Part shown: one piece after another, positions 54,072-61,990 of the stretch
Position numbering within the stretch: position 1 is the first letter of the stretch
Layout: each line of letters begins with the position of its first letter
IMG/VR virus record: IMGVR_UViG_3300044846_005371
Span: 56,169-120,168 of that record
DNA from: a virus
Reading direction: 5' to 3' (one strand)
Length of the DNA stretch: 64,000 nucleotides
The notes under the pieces: model-generated
What the model was told of the DNA's origin: nothing
Database searches by the model: none
What the model saw: only the letters and a program-made list of their open reading frames with translations
Made by a program: the position numbers and the translations under genes

Positions 54072-54132
54072 TAACGATTTTGAACTTTTTTAATAAACTC
54101 TTATATCCAAAAAAGGAGATAAGTTTTAACTT

Positions 54133-56733
54133 TTAAATCTTACCCGGAATGTGATTATCTAATTCAGAGTAATTTGGAGTACACTGCTTGGCTATCTCAA
54201 TAAGTTCGTTAATTAAGGAAGTTACTGCAAGTATAACTTGCTTATCACTGCCGAATGAACTTCCTAATATATTGATACTCGATATCTTCTTAAGATTATT
54301 CCTTGCCTCAATTAACCACCCAACAATATTAGACCGAGTTAGTCTAAATAGTAATGCAACGATACAATACTTCCAAATGCTTTTTGAAAGATTTAAAGTG
54401 GTTGGCATGCCAAGTATCTTCTTTATAGCTTGTGGAGTAAGAGCTAATGCTTTCTTAATTCCTTGACTTGCTACAATATTTGCAAAGTTTCCTCCAACTG
54501 GAACAACTGTTGTTCCTAATGTTATGATTCCCATCATAGCATTAGTGATCTTGCTCTCATCGTCCTTCGCTAGGAAATATCTAGCTCCGTAACTTATTGC
54601 GTGAGCAACATCAATCCCAGCCGAAATTAAATTACCTATCCCTGGAACTCCATCAATCATCGCTGAAGTCAAATTAATTAAATCATCGATAGACAAATTC
54701 TTAAGAACATTTCCAGCACTTGCCATGTTCATTGAGCCATGTGGATCATTTCCTTTTAATGTAACAGTTGGTGATCCCATGCTATAAAATTGTTCATCTA
54801 TAATATCTTCATTCGTTTCTTCAAGTATGATGGAATCTACTGCAGTTACCTCTTCCTCAATTCTCAAAGATCCTCCTAATGCTTTTTCAGCTTCATTCAA
54901 TGAATTTGGAGAAATTTCTTTTTGTAAATTAAAGAATTCTGATGCAATTGATTTAGGAACAATCTTTTTATATTCCATATAATCTGAGTTCTTAATCAGT
55001 TCTAAACAGTCTGCATCTTCTCCAAAGTTAGGAGTCTCAACTAGTTTAAATTTATTAGATAGGCTCAGCGGAATATCTCTCTTTTTAATATGATCTAATT
55101 GTAAAACATAATCCTTCAACTTCTTTCCATTTGTGCCTAATAAACAAAGTTCATATTCTGGTCTTAACGCTTTTACTAGATCTTCAATTTGAGAAGCATT
55201 CACAAATTTAATGTCTTCAATTAGGTCTGAATATTCATTCTTTACTTTAGTTAAAAGATTTTTTACGCTATTCGCAGCAAGCGGTGCTTTTTTAGTAGGC
55301 TTCGCTTTCTTTATAGCAATAAGAACGATCTTATGATTGTTTACTGATTTTAACTTTTCGGCAGCTTTTATATGAGCTAGCGTGATAGGTTGAAAATCGT
55401 CAATAATAACATTAACTAATTTCGCTTTCTTTAAAGAATCTCTCTTCTTTTCAAAAACATCTTCTCCAATTAAATAAGAATCATCAGAATCATTTCCAAC
55501 AAACTCATTAAATGATGGGAATAAACTTTCATAGATTTCATCTCCCATAATAATGTTCTTGATCTTATTGACTTGCAAGTTTAACTGGTTTATAAGTTCT
55601 GGAGTAAAGAATCCAGAGCTAACCTTTTTTCTAGTCTTATTGAAGAAATTTATCAATATCCTATAAATTTCAGCATATGTTTCGTTGTTTGTGATCAGCT
55701 TCTTGATTTCCTTATCACCGACCATATCCATGTCAACTGCGAATTCATCTCTCTTCAAATAGTCAGGAGTATCTAGTTGCAAACCTTCGTATTTCGGTCC
55801 CATCTTCTTGATAAAATCCTTAAATACGCAGTTCATCAAGTTAACGTATCTCTTATCGAAATCCTTAGTGTCTTCGTCTCCACAATAGCTCTTTAGCGTC
55901 TGAGTATTGTAGATTTCAATGAAATTCATTAGATCGATTAGTATTAACCAAATATAATCGTTGCTCCTATTCTCACGAGATTTATCCTGAGAGACTTCTC
56001 TTTCTTGGAATAGTGGATCAACTAGTTTAGCTAAATACGTTTCAGCCTTTGGATTTTCCTGAGTTTCATCATAAAATCTGAAAACTATAGAATCTATCCC
56101 GTCTAGTTCTCTATTCATCAAATAAGCTTCCTTCTTATCTGGACAAAGCAGATTAACTATAAATCTTGTAAACGAGTCAGTCTTAAATCTTTCGAATAGA
56201 GTTTCCATTGGTGAATACACAAACTCCATTATAGCTTCCTTCTGCTCATCGCTCAACATTCCTTCAAAAATGATTGGCGGTTTTTCAACATCGAGAAAAT
56301 CTGCCCATTTGTTTAAGTCACTGCCGTTTTGATAAGTTTCCTCAATTTCACCATCCTTTCCATACTTATGAATGAAAGTAAGAGTTAAATTATTTTTAGG
56401 AAGATTATCGTATCGTTCTGCAGAGTTATCCTTTCCGGTCAAGTATTGAAATCCGAAATACAAGCTTGACGGAATTCTTTCAACTTTCTCAGGCTCAATA
56501 CTTTGCATATGAGCAATTGCTGGATTGTAATACTTTGTCAATACTCTATCGACATATGTAATTTCTCCGTTCTTCTTAAAATACTTAAAGTTATCGGTTT
56601 TCTGATCCTTCTTTACACCAAAGAATGAACCATCAACTTTTTCGTTAATGATAACATAGTTATTTAGGAGACCCTTTAAAAAGTCATCTCCTTTACTCTC
56701 ATAGATTTCACGTAGGTGATTTATACCCGCCAT
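54133..56733 (-). CDS. Ligase-like / HIGH nucleotidyltransferase / hydrophobic-domain fusion
   Basis: The protein has 866 residues. (1) Residues 1-240 resemble an ATP-dependent nucleic-acid ligase core: motif I EK32VDGSFFG, a motif IV-like DGIDSIVFRF (211-220) and a motif V-like LAKLVDP. (2) Residues about 437-600 look like a HIGH-type nucleotidyltransferase: DDFQPITLAHIKAAEKL (canonical FxP..xGH) and DYMEYKKIVPKSI. (3) Residues about 690-810 are hydrophobic and Gly-rich (VPGIGNLISAGIDVAHAIS), like pretoxin or membrane-active modules. It follows kinase and phosphatase genes. Joint function unknown; RNA or DNA end repair is inferred. Confidence 0.65.
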   Translation of the reverse strand: MAGINHLREIYESKGDDFLKGLLNNYVIINEKVDGSFFGVKKDQKTDNFKYFKKNGEITYVDRVLTKYYNPAIAHMQSIEPEKVERIPSSLYFGFQYLTGKDNSAERYDNLPKNNLTLTFIHKYGKDGEIEETYQNGSDLNKWADFLDVEKPPIIFEGMLSDEQKEAIMEFVYSPMETLFERFKTDSFTRFIVNLLCPDKKEAYLMNRELDGIDSIVFRFYDETQENPKAETYLAKLVDPLFQEREVSQDKSRENRSNDYIWLILIDLMNFIEIYNTQTLKSYCGDEDTKDFDKRYVNLMNCVFKDFIKKMGPKYEGLQLDTPDYLKRDEFAVDMDMVGDKEIKKLITNNETYAEIYRILINFFNKTRKKVSSGFFTPELINQLNLQVNKIKNIIMGDEIYESLFPSFNEFVGNDSDDSYLIGEDVFEKKRDSLKKAKLVNVIIDDFQPITLAHIKAAEKLKSVNNHKIVLIAIKKAKPTKKAPLAANSVKNLLTKVKNEYSDLIEDIKFVNASQIEDLVKALRPEYELCLLGTNGKKLKDYVLQLDHIKKRDIPLSLSNKFKLVETPNFGEDADCLELIKNSDYMEYKKIVPKSIASEFFNLQKEISPNSLNEAEKALGGSLRIEEEVTAVDSIILEETNEDIIDEQFYSMGSPTVTLKGNDPHGSMNMASAGNVLKNLSIDDLINLTSAMIDGVPGIGNLISAGIDVAHAISYGARYFLAKDDESKITNAMMGIITLGTTVVPVGGNFANIVASQGIKKALALTPQAIKKILGMPTTLNLSKSIWKYCIVALLFRLTRSNIVGWLIEARNNLKKISSINILGSSFGSDKQVILAVTSLINELIEIAKQCTPNYSELDNHIPGKI

Positions 56734-56741
56734 ATGTAATA

Positions 56742-57317
56742 TTAAGTGTTGGTAGTTTGAGTTGATTGAGTTTGCTGATTAGCTGGTTCAGCAGGAGTCT
56801 CAGCTTGTGCTGGTACCTCATCCTTCTTACTATTTCTAATAGCAAACTTTCTAATTGCTTCTGAGTCCATGCTAATTGAAATGCTTCTAACATTATCGAC
56901 ATCCTCAGGATTTTGAGTAAAATACTCAATCAATTTCTTAAGATTGATGTTATTTGGGTTTTTTCCAAAGCCTCCAAACTCTTCAACCTTCTGTTTTAAA
57001 CTTTGACTTGCTTCCCAGCTTCCTCCATAGTTGATATTCCAACAGTAGAATCTAACTTGCTCGCCCTTAGTTTCATAGTAATGTTGCATGTCTCTAATCT
57101 TTTCGATAGCGCCATTTGCATCTCTATATGTTGTGGCATGACCATAAGTATCTGAGGGAACGCCGAATCGAAGACCATCTGACATGATCTCCATCATTTC
57201 TCCTATTCTGCCAATTATTTGTTCTGATGTATATCCTTTCAGTTGACCAGTTGGCATTTGATCCTGATCGCCTTCGACCAAATATCTAGAAAAAGATTTG
57301 ATGAAATTATTGTTCAT
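56742..57317 (-). CDS. Unknown protein with capsid-targeting-like N-terminus, 191 aa
   Basis: MNNNFIKSFSRYLVEGD fits the F-x-x-[FY]-L-x-E-G pattern with predicted cleavage after LVE. The middle is mixed helix/strand (IIGRIGEMMEIMSDGLRF, VRFYCWNINYGGSW); the C-terminus is Pro/Gln/Thr/Ala-rich and disordered. Late promoter element at 57333. Lies between the kinase and ligase-like genes. Function unknown; packaged cargo inferred. Confidence 0.55.
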   Translation of the reverse strand: MNNNFIKSFSRYLVEGDQDQMPTGQLKGYTSEQIIGRIGEMMEIMSDGLRFGVPSDTYGHATTYRDANGAIEKIRDMQHYYETKGEQVRFYCWNINYGGSWEASQSLKQKVEEFGGFGKNPNNINLKKLIEYFTQNPEDVDNVRSISISMDSEAIRKFAIRNSKKDEVPAQAETPAEPANQQTQSTQTTNT

Positions 57318-57332
57318 CCTTGAAGCATTTTT

Positions 57333-57346
57333 GATTATTTATTTGC
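57333..57346 (-). promoter_or_regulatory. Late promoter-like element
   Basis: Minus-strand GCAAATAAATAATC before the ATG at 57317, inside the end of the kinase gene. Confidence 0.6.
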
Positions 57347-57949
57347 TCCAATAGACTTGTTTATTATTTGATCCATCAATTCATTGAACAAACGTACGCT
57401 AGGCTCATTAAATCCATTCTTTAGCATATGAAAAGTATTTTTCTTTTCTCCATTTACTAAATATGAATTAAACTTCTGTAGAAGCTCAGCAAATATTTCT
57501 GATTCTCTTGAATAATTTTCAAAATTACCAAAGTAGTCTTTATCTCTCTTCTTATCAATTTTCACATTCTCATCTCTATCTAAGTAGAGAAGAGAAATAT
57601 TGGAGTACAACTCACTTTGTAAGATCTTCTCAAGTTCAGCATGAAGTCTTGATGTCTTCATTCTCTTTCTATAAATTGACCACACATATGCTGAGAATAA
57701 ACACCTATCGAACACAATCACCTTATCTTTAAATAAGGTTTGATTTAGCTCAAATATAGAAAGAATATTTCCTAAGCTAAAATAATGAACACCTGAACCT
57801 GACTCTTGATCTCTAAAACCAAATTGATCAATATACTTTGCAAAATAGAACTTATAGTATATTACATTCGGGTTCGTATTCTGCTTAAAGAATTCTTCAA
57901 GTAAATGAGTTTTGCCCGAATGTCTAGGTCCTTCAATTATCAATATCAT
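57335..57949 (-). CDS. P-loop nucleoside/polynucleotide kinase-like protein
   Basis: The protein has 204 residues. Walker A is GPRHSGKT (7-14); the DR motif VIVFDRCLFSAYVWS is that of deoxynucleoside/thymidylate kinases; an Arg/Lys-rich lid (DRDENVKIDKKRDKD) follows. The start overlaps the HAD gene stop by 4 nt (ATGA), so the two are made together. Adjacent phosphatase plus kinase recalls T4 polynucleotide kinase-phosphatase split into two proteins, but the sequence alone fits a deoxynucleoside kinase equally well. Confidence 0.75.
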   Translation of the reverse strand: MILIIEGPRHSGKTHLLEEFFKQNTNPNVIYYKFYFAKYIDQFGFRDQESGSGVHYFSLGNILSIFELNQTLFKDKVIVFDRCLFSAYVWSIYRKRMKTSRLHAELEKILQSELYSNISLLYLDRDENVKIDKKRDKDYFGNFENYSRESEIFAELLQKFNSYLVNGEKKNTFHMLKNGFNEPSVRLFNELMDQIINKSIGANK

Positions 57950-58512
57950 ATTAGTTTTATACTTCGCACATCAGTTAAGTTCAGAGAAGTTAGCTTAAAT
58001 ACTCTAGATTTATCAACTATATAAAATTCAAATGTCTTTCCATGATACTCTGGATTTTCTACAAAAACTTGAGAGTACTGAAGTATTTGAGCAACTGAAT
58101 CTTCGTATATCGTTATGTGAGATATGCTCTGATGCTTTTTCAATATTTTAGCAACAACTTCCGCTTTTTTTGATTTTCTGCCTAGGAAATAAGAATCATC
58201 AAATTCAATTCCATTAGAAATCAGTATTTCCATTACATTATGTCGAAGCGACTCGACTCTATGCGTTATTAAGACGCTCATAGTAGACTTCTCAGAAATG
58301 CCTTGCTTCAAATCAGATAGCACAGGGTCTATGAATTGAATGTTATGTAAGACCCTATCTAATGAGCACCAATGATCGTAGAAATCATATGGATCATTTA
58401 GCTTCATGTTATCGAAAGTTTCTTCCATGTGAAACTTACTAGTATACGTTGGAATTCTAAGTAAAGTATCGTCCAGGTCGAAGACATTAAGCTTAGTCAT
58501 TTTGTGATCCAT
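57946..58512 (-). CDS. HAD-family phosphatase, RNA-repair-like
   Basis: The protein has 188 residues from the ATG at 58512. HAD motifs: VFDLDDTLLR (nucleophile and acid Asp), SVLITHRVE (motif II, Thr) and a late THITIYEDSVAQI (acidic motif). The arrangement resembles the 'Swiss army knife RNA repair-like' HAD group and the phosphatase half of T4 Pnk, which removes 3'-phosphates. A 3'-end phosphatase is likely but not proven. The leader before the ATG is the same 13-mer as before uvsX. Confidence 0.75.
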   Translation of the reverse strand: MDHKMTKLNVFDLDDTLLRIPTYTSKFHMEETFDNMKLNDPYDFYDHWCSLDRVLHNIQFIDPVLSDLKQGISEKSTMSVLITHRVESLRHNVMEILISNGIEFDDSYFLGRKSKKAEVVAKILKKHQSISHITIYEDSVAQILQYSQVFVENPEYHGKTFEFYIVDKSRVFKLTSLNLTDVRSIKLI

Positions 58513-58525
58513 AAAAATTATTTTT
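58513..58525 (-). promoter_or_regulatory. Near-palindromic leader before the HAD gene
   Basis: Minus-strand AAAAATAATTTTT abuts the ATG at 58512 and is identical to 19320-19332 before uvsX. CGTATATTTC just upstream resembles the TATATT promoter class. Confidence 0.4.
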
Positions 58526-58570
58526 ATGAAATATACGAAAAATTAAGCAAAAGTTTTAATTTTCCATCAT

Positions 58571-58597
58571 TTTTTAGTATTTTAGTAATATAAAATT
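58571..58597 (+). promoter_or_regulatory. Promoter-like AT-rich element before the CAP gene
   Basis: TTTAGTAATATAAAATTAAG lies about 5-25 nt before the ATG at 58605; related to TTTAGTATATT at 38731. Confidence 0.35.
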
Positions 58598-58604
58598 AAG
58601 CATT

Positions 58605-59249
58605 ATGAAAAATTTAGTAGTAGTTTTCTTAGTAGCTTTCACAACCTCACTAAGTGGTCAAAGCTTTCCAGAGTCTCCGTTCATCTATCCAGCATTGTTG
58701 AACACAGAAGATGCTACTGTTCGCTTGTTGAATCGAATCAATCAGTATCGTTCTGAGAATGGGTTGAACCCGCTACCTTTCGATACTGCTATGACTAACG
58801 CTTGCGCATATCACTGCAACTATAAGTCTTTAGATACAGCTAAGGTTTCTTTACATACTGAGTCATATTTAGGTAATGCAAAGAATGTTATGAAACCTAT
58901 ACCTTATTTTGAAACTCGCATGTCTCACTTCAATGTAAAATTAAAAGGCAATCGTCGTAGCGAGATCTGTTGTAAGGGTCCTGGAAACTTTGTGCATAAT
59001 CCTGCATATTCTCAATATGCCATTAAGATGGGAGAAAGCTGTAAAGCTGGAAAATGTGATCCGTCTGCCGTTACTGAGTATGTCTTTCAAATGTGGAAAT
59101 CTTCAAAATCTCATAATGAATCAATGCTTTCCCCAAATGGCCGCATGGCAGGCTGCTATCAGTATGTTTATGAGAAAGATGGTGTTTATTGGGTTATGGC
59201 TGCGTGCTTAATAAATTCTCACAAACCATACGATCCAGGTGAAGAATAA
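58605..59249 (+). CDS. Secreted CAP/SCP-domain protein
   Basis: The protein has 214 residues. A signal peptide is visible (MKNLVVVFLVAFTTSLSGQS, Lys then a hydrophobic stretch), so it is exported. The CAP fold is shown by LLNRINQYRSENGLNPLPFDTAMTNACAYHC, then TEYVFQMWKSSKSHNESMLSP and GCYQYVYEKDGVYWVMAAC. Nine or more cysteines suggest disulfides, consistent with a periplasmic or extracellular site. CAP proteins bind lipids or act as proteases in other systems; the phage role is unknown. Own promoter-like leader and terminator, so it is a stand-alone 'moron'-like unit. Confidence 0.88.
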   Translation: MKNLVVVFLVAFTTSLSGQSFPESPFIYPALLNTEDATVRLLNRINQYRSENGLNPLPFDTAMTNACAYHCNYKSLDTAKVSLHTESYLGNAKNVMKPIPYFETRMSHFNVKLKGNRRSEICCKGPGNFVHNPAYSQYAIKMGESCKAGKCDPSAVTEYVFQMWKSSKSHNESMLSPNGRMAGCYQYVYEKDGVYWVMAACLINSHKPYDPGEE

Positions 59250-59274
59250 AAAAGGGAAGCACTGCTTCCCTTTT
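59248..59274. terminator. Bidirectional hairpin terminator
   Basis: A-run, stem GGGAAGC / GCTTCCC with an ACT loop, T-run; between convergent genes ending at 59249 (+) and 59297 (-). Confidence 0.9.
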
Positions 59275-59296
59275 AATTTCGATTATTTTTTAATTA

Positions 59297-60871
59297 TTAA
59301 TCGTATGCTGCACAGTGTTTATCACAAGGTAAAACTCTATCTGGACTCTTACGATTTAAGAAACTTCTAGGAATTCGAGTTGTACTACTACCTCCGTTAC
59401 CACCTTTAGATTTTTCAAAAGCTATGCTAATTTGCCAATTTCCTGAATAATCAACAGATTCAATTTCTTCTCCAGGAGTTGTAGAAGTAGACGAAGTTTC
59501 GTAAGTTACGTCTATCATAATTGTTGAAAATCTAAATGCTGCATACTTAGGTTCATCAACATTTCCTCCTTTTACCCATTTGCTACTTCCAGGATAACTA
59601 GTTTCATCATAATTGTTTGGAGCAAGTTGCTTATCTACTTTTGCAATTGCTTTAAGATCTGGAATCTTAGCAATCGCGGGATTAATTACTTGATTAATTA
59701 ATGAATCTGCTCTTGCTTCAACTAGAGCTTCATTTCCACTCTTTCCTTTATAAGTAAAGGTAGTCGGTATGACGTTAGTTGATGCAACTGCCTTAAATGT
59801 AATTGAAGTAAGTTTTGAAAAACCTTCTGTCTTTTTAATTTCTTCAATTGCCGCTGCGATCTGATTGATCAAAGAATCTGCGTAGCCAGTTACAAACTCT
59901 GCTTTATTGTTTTCAAACATTGCTTTGGCTTGTTCAGGAGTTGCAATACTTTTTGAAACTACCGCAGTTGTTGTAGTTGAAGTAGGTTCACTAAGCTTTT
60001 CAGTATTTGTTGTTTTTTCAACTTTTCCTTTAGGTGATATACGTATATGGTATGCATTTTGAATAGCTTCAGCAGCTGTATCATATTTTGCATCCTTTCT
60101 AGATACATACTTTTCTGCTTTTTCTTCAAGTTTATCAAGCAAGACCGCCTTATCTTCAGCTTTCATTTGAACTGCCCCTCTATAAAAAATAGACTCATCT
60201 TGAGGTGTTCCTAGCGTAGTCATAATCGTGTCAACATTTGCATTTAATGCTTTTGCCCATTCTTGAAATTTTCTAAGTGCTGGACCTGCTTGACCATCAT
60301 CATACTGTCTAGATTTAGTATAATCTAAAAGTTCTTTTCCAAATGCTGGTCTCCAGCCAAGATATAATTTACCTTTAGCAGGATCCTTCGGAGAAGGAAT
60401 AACGTTTACTTTATTACCATTTACTACCCAGCCTTCCTTCTCTAATTCTCTTAGCCTATCTGCAAGTTTTTTTGCATTTTCAGCAGTCTTTTGAAAATCT
60501 ACTCCGTTTGCATAACTTCCCTGTTGGCCAGATGCTTCACCTGCGGCAGCTGCCCATGCATCAGTTGCAGCAGCATCACTAAATTTGTCTAAGTAGACAA
60601 GAACGCTATCAATCGTAGTGCTTCCTTGTCTACTTGAATCACCTGCCCAGTACGCCAACATCTTCTTAATATTGTCTGAAGAAATTTTATCTGATTTTGC
60701 TCCCTTTGGTCCAAATTCCTCAAACCACGCAAAAAGAGGAGTATACGCAGGTTTTGAAGGAACTTCTGTGCCCTCATCTGATTGTTTCGCGTTAGCAATT
60801 AGCGTAGCAATATCATTAGATGCTTGCTCAAATAGCTTTTTAAACGTTGAATAATTTACAAGATAACTCAT
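59297..60871 (-). CDS. Capsid-cargo-like protein, 524 aa, unknown function
   Basis: The ATG at 60871 is used (a TTG lies one codon earlier). The N-terminus STFKKLFEQAS shares LFEQAS exactly with the cleavage region of the major capsid protein, so cleavage by the prohead protease is likely. The body has two similar segments, GYADSLINQIAAAIEEIKK and EARADSLINQVINPAIAKI, each after a strand region, reminiscent of OmpA-like repeats. The C-terminus has CDKHC. Function unknown. Late promoter element at 60883. Confidence 0.6.
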   Translation of the reverse strand: MSYLVNYSTFKKLFEQASNDIATLIANAKQSDEGTEVPSKPAYTPLFAWFEEFGPKGAKSDKISSDNIKKMLAYWAGDSSRQGSTTIDSVLVYLDKFSDAAATDAWAAAAGEASGQQGSYANGVDFQKTAENAKKLADRLRELEKEGWVVNGNKVNVIPSPKDPAKGKLYLGWRPAFGKELLDYTKSRQYDDGQAGPALRKFQEWAKALNANVDTIMTTLGTPQDESIFYRGAVQMKAEDKAVLLDKLEEKAEKYVSRKDAKYDTAAEAIQNAYHIRISPKGKVEKTTNTEKLSEPTSTTTTAVVSKSIATPEQAKAMFENNKAEFVTGYADSLINQIAAAIEEIKKTEGFSKLTSITFKAVASTNVIPTTFTYKGKSGNEALVEARADSLINQVINPAIAKIPDLKAIAKVDKQLAPNNYDETSYPGSSKWVKGGNVDEPKYAAFRFSTIMIDVTYETSSTSTTPGEEIESVDYSGNWQISIAFEKSKGGNGGSSTTRIPRSFLNRKSPDRVLPCDKHCAAYD

Positions 60872-60882
60872 CAATCTATCTT

Positions 60883-60900
60883 TTTTGTTATTTATTATTG
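60883..60900 (-). promoter_or_regulatory. Late promoter-like element
   Basis: Minus-strand CAATAATAAATAACAAAA, 12-29 nt before the ATG at 60871; divergent from 60926. Confidence 0.65.
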
Positions 60901-60925
60901 AGACCGCCTGAAATTTTGTCCATTT

Positions 60926-60941
60926 CTAATAAATAAAAAAA
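60926..60941 (+). promoter_or_regulatory. Late promoter-like element
   Basis: CTAATAAATAAAAAAA lies 12-27 nt before the ATG at 60953. Confidence 0.65.
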
Positions 60942-60952
60942 ACTAAATAAAC

Positions 60953-61519
60953 ATGTCTTTCTATAAAAATGAATCAAAGAGAAACGTGTTATCCTTTTCT
61001 AGCTTTATCTTTGAAGCAGCAATTGAGGATGATCGTATTAAAAATCAATTAGAACGTTTCTATAATTTACAAGAAGAAATTAAAGAAATGAAAGCTCGTC
61101 TTAAGGAAGCTGAAGACGAATTCAAAGGATTTGAGATAACTGTGAAGCCTATGTTAGATTCATTGAAAGAGCTCGATGATAAGATCGGAGAAACTGAGCG
61201 TTTTATCGTTCAGATCAACAGATACGGTCATACTAGAACCGATATTGGTTGGAAGAGCGTTGTTGAATCTGCTATGGAAAAAGTAGATGATGCTGCTCAG
61301 GAGATCTTAAGAGAATGCATGGAGGCCAGTAAAAAGACAGTTGAAGTAAAACATTCATTTGAGATTAAGATGAATGAGTCTAAATTATTAGCTTCTTTAA
61401 AATCAGCAGCTAAGAGAATAATTGATTCTTTTACTAGGTTCTTTACTTCTAGATTGAATAGAATCGATGCCCAAAACAAAAAGCTAGCAACAGTATTAGC
61501 AAAAGTTAAGAAAAAATGA
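60953..61519 (+). CDS. Coiled-coil cargo-like protein, 188 aa
   Basis: RNVLSFSSFIFEAAIEDD near the start fits the capsid-targeting-like motif, with cleavage predicted after IFE. Residues about 25-80 form a charged coiled coil (LQEEIKEMKARLKEAEDEF) and the C-terminus is a basic helix (KSAAKRIIDSF, KKLATVLAKVKKK). Late promoter upstream; 4-nt overlap with the next gene. Possibly an internal DNA-binding protein. Confidence 0.6.
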   Translation: MSFYKNESKRNVLSFSSFIFEAAIEDDRIKNQLERFYNLQEEIKEMKARLKEAEDEFKGFEITVKPMLDSLKELDDKIGETERFIVQINRYGHTRTDIGWKSVVESAMEKVDDAAQEILRECMEASKKTVEVKHSFEIKMNESKLLASLKSAAKRIIDSFTRFFTSRLNRIDAQNKKLATVLAKVKKK

Positions 61520-61974
61520 GACTAAAGCTGTTTGAAGAATTTATATCGCCACTAACTTCTCATTCGTGGAATGAGATTAGGGACACTATGCAAAATAGAC
61601 TACCTTTTGCAATAATATGTTTTATGGGAAAGAAGTCATTTTCAAGATGTTCTGATACTTTTTTAAAAGGATACGATATGTGCGAACAGAGTTTTTCAAC
61701 TCAAATTGATGGGAAGGGAATTACTCTACCTTGTTTATTTGTTTTTGATCCAGATCAAAAGGTTGAAAAAATGTTAGATGACATTAAATCAAAATGTAAA
61801 GTTCATCATGTAGTTATAGGAAAGATGAAAGATTCAGAAAACAAATATTATGATAATTCAGGATCTTCATATGATGGCGGATCTGACATCGAAACATCTT
61901 TAGATTCTTCTCAATTTGGAAATGACGATTATTACACCCATGATTCAACTCATTTTAAATTTATTCAAAATTAA
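61516..61974 (+). CDS. Unknown protein, 152 aa
   Basis: Begins MRLKLFEEFISPL, a short version of the cargo-like motif. The central part (LPFAIICFMGKKSFSRCSD, ITLPCLFVFDPDQKVEKMLDDIKSK, VHHVVIGKMKD) has alternating strands and helices, then an Asp/Ser/Tyr-rich acidic tail. No catalytic motif recognised. Co-transcribed with the coiled-coil gene. Confidence 0.55.
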   Translation: MRLKLFEEFISPLTSHSWNEIRDTMQNRLPFAIICFMGKKSFSRCSDTFLKGYDMCEQSFSTQIDGKGITLPCLFVFDPDQKVEKMLDDIKSKCKVHHVVIGKMKDSENKYYDNSGSSYDGGSDIETSLDSSQFGNDDYYTHDSTHFKFIQN

Positions 61975-61990
61975 AAATAACAAAATCGCT

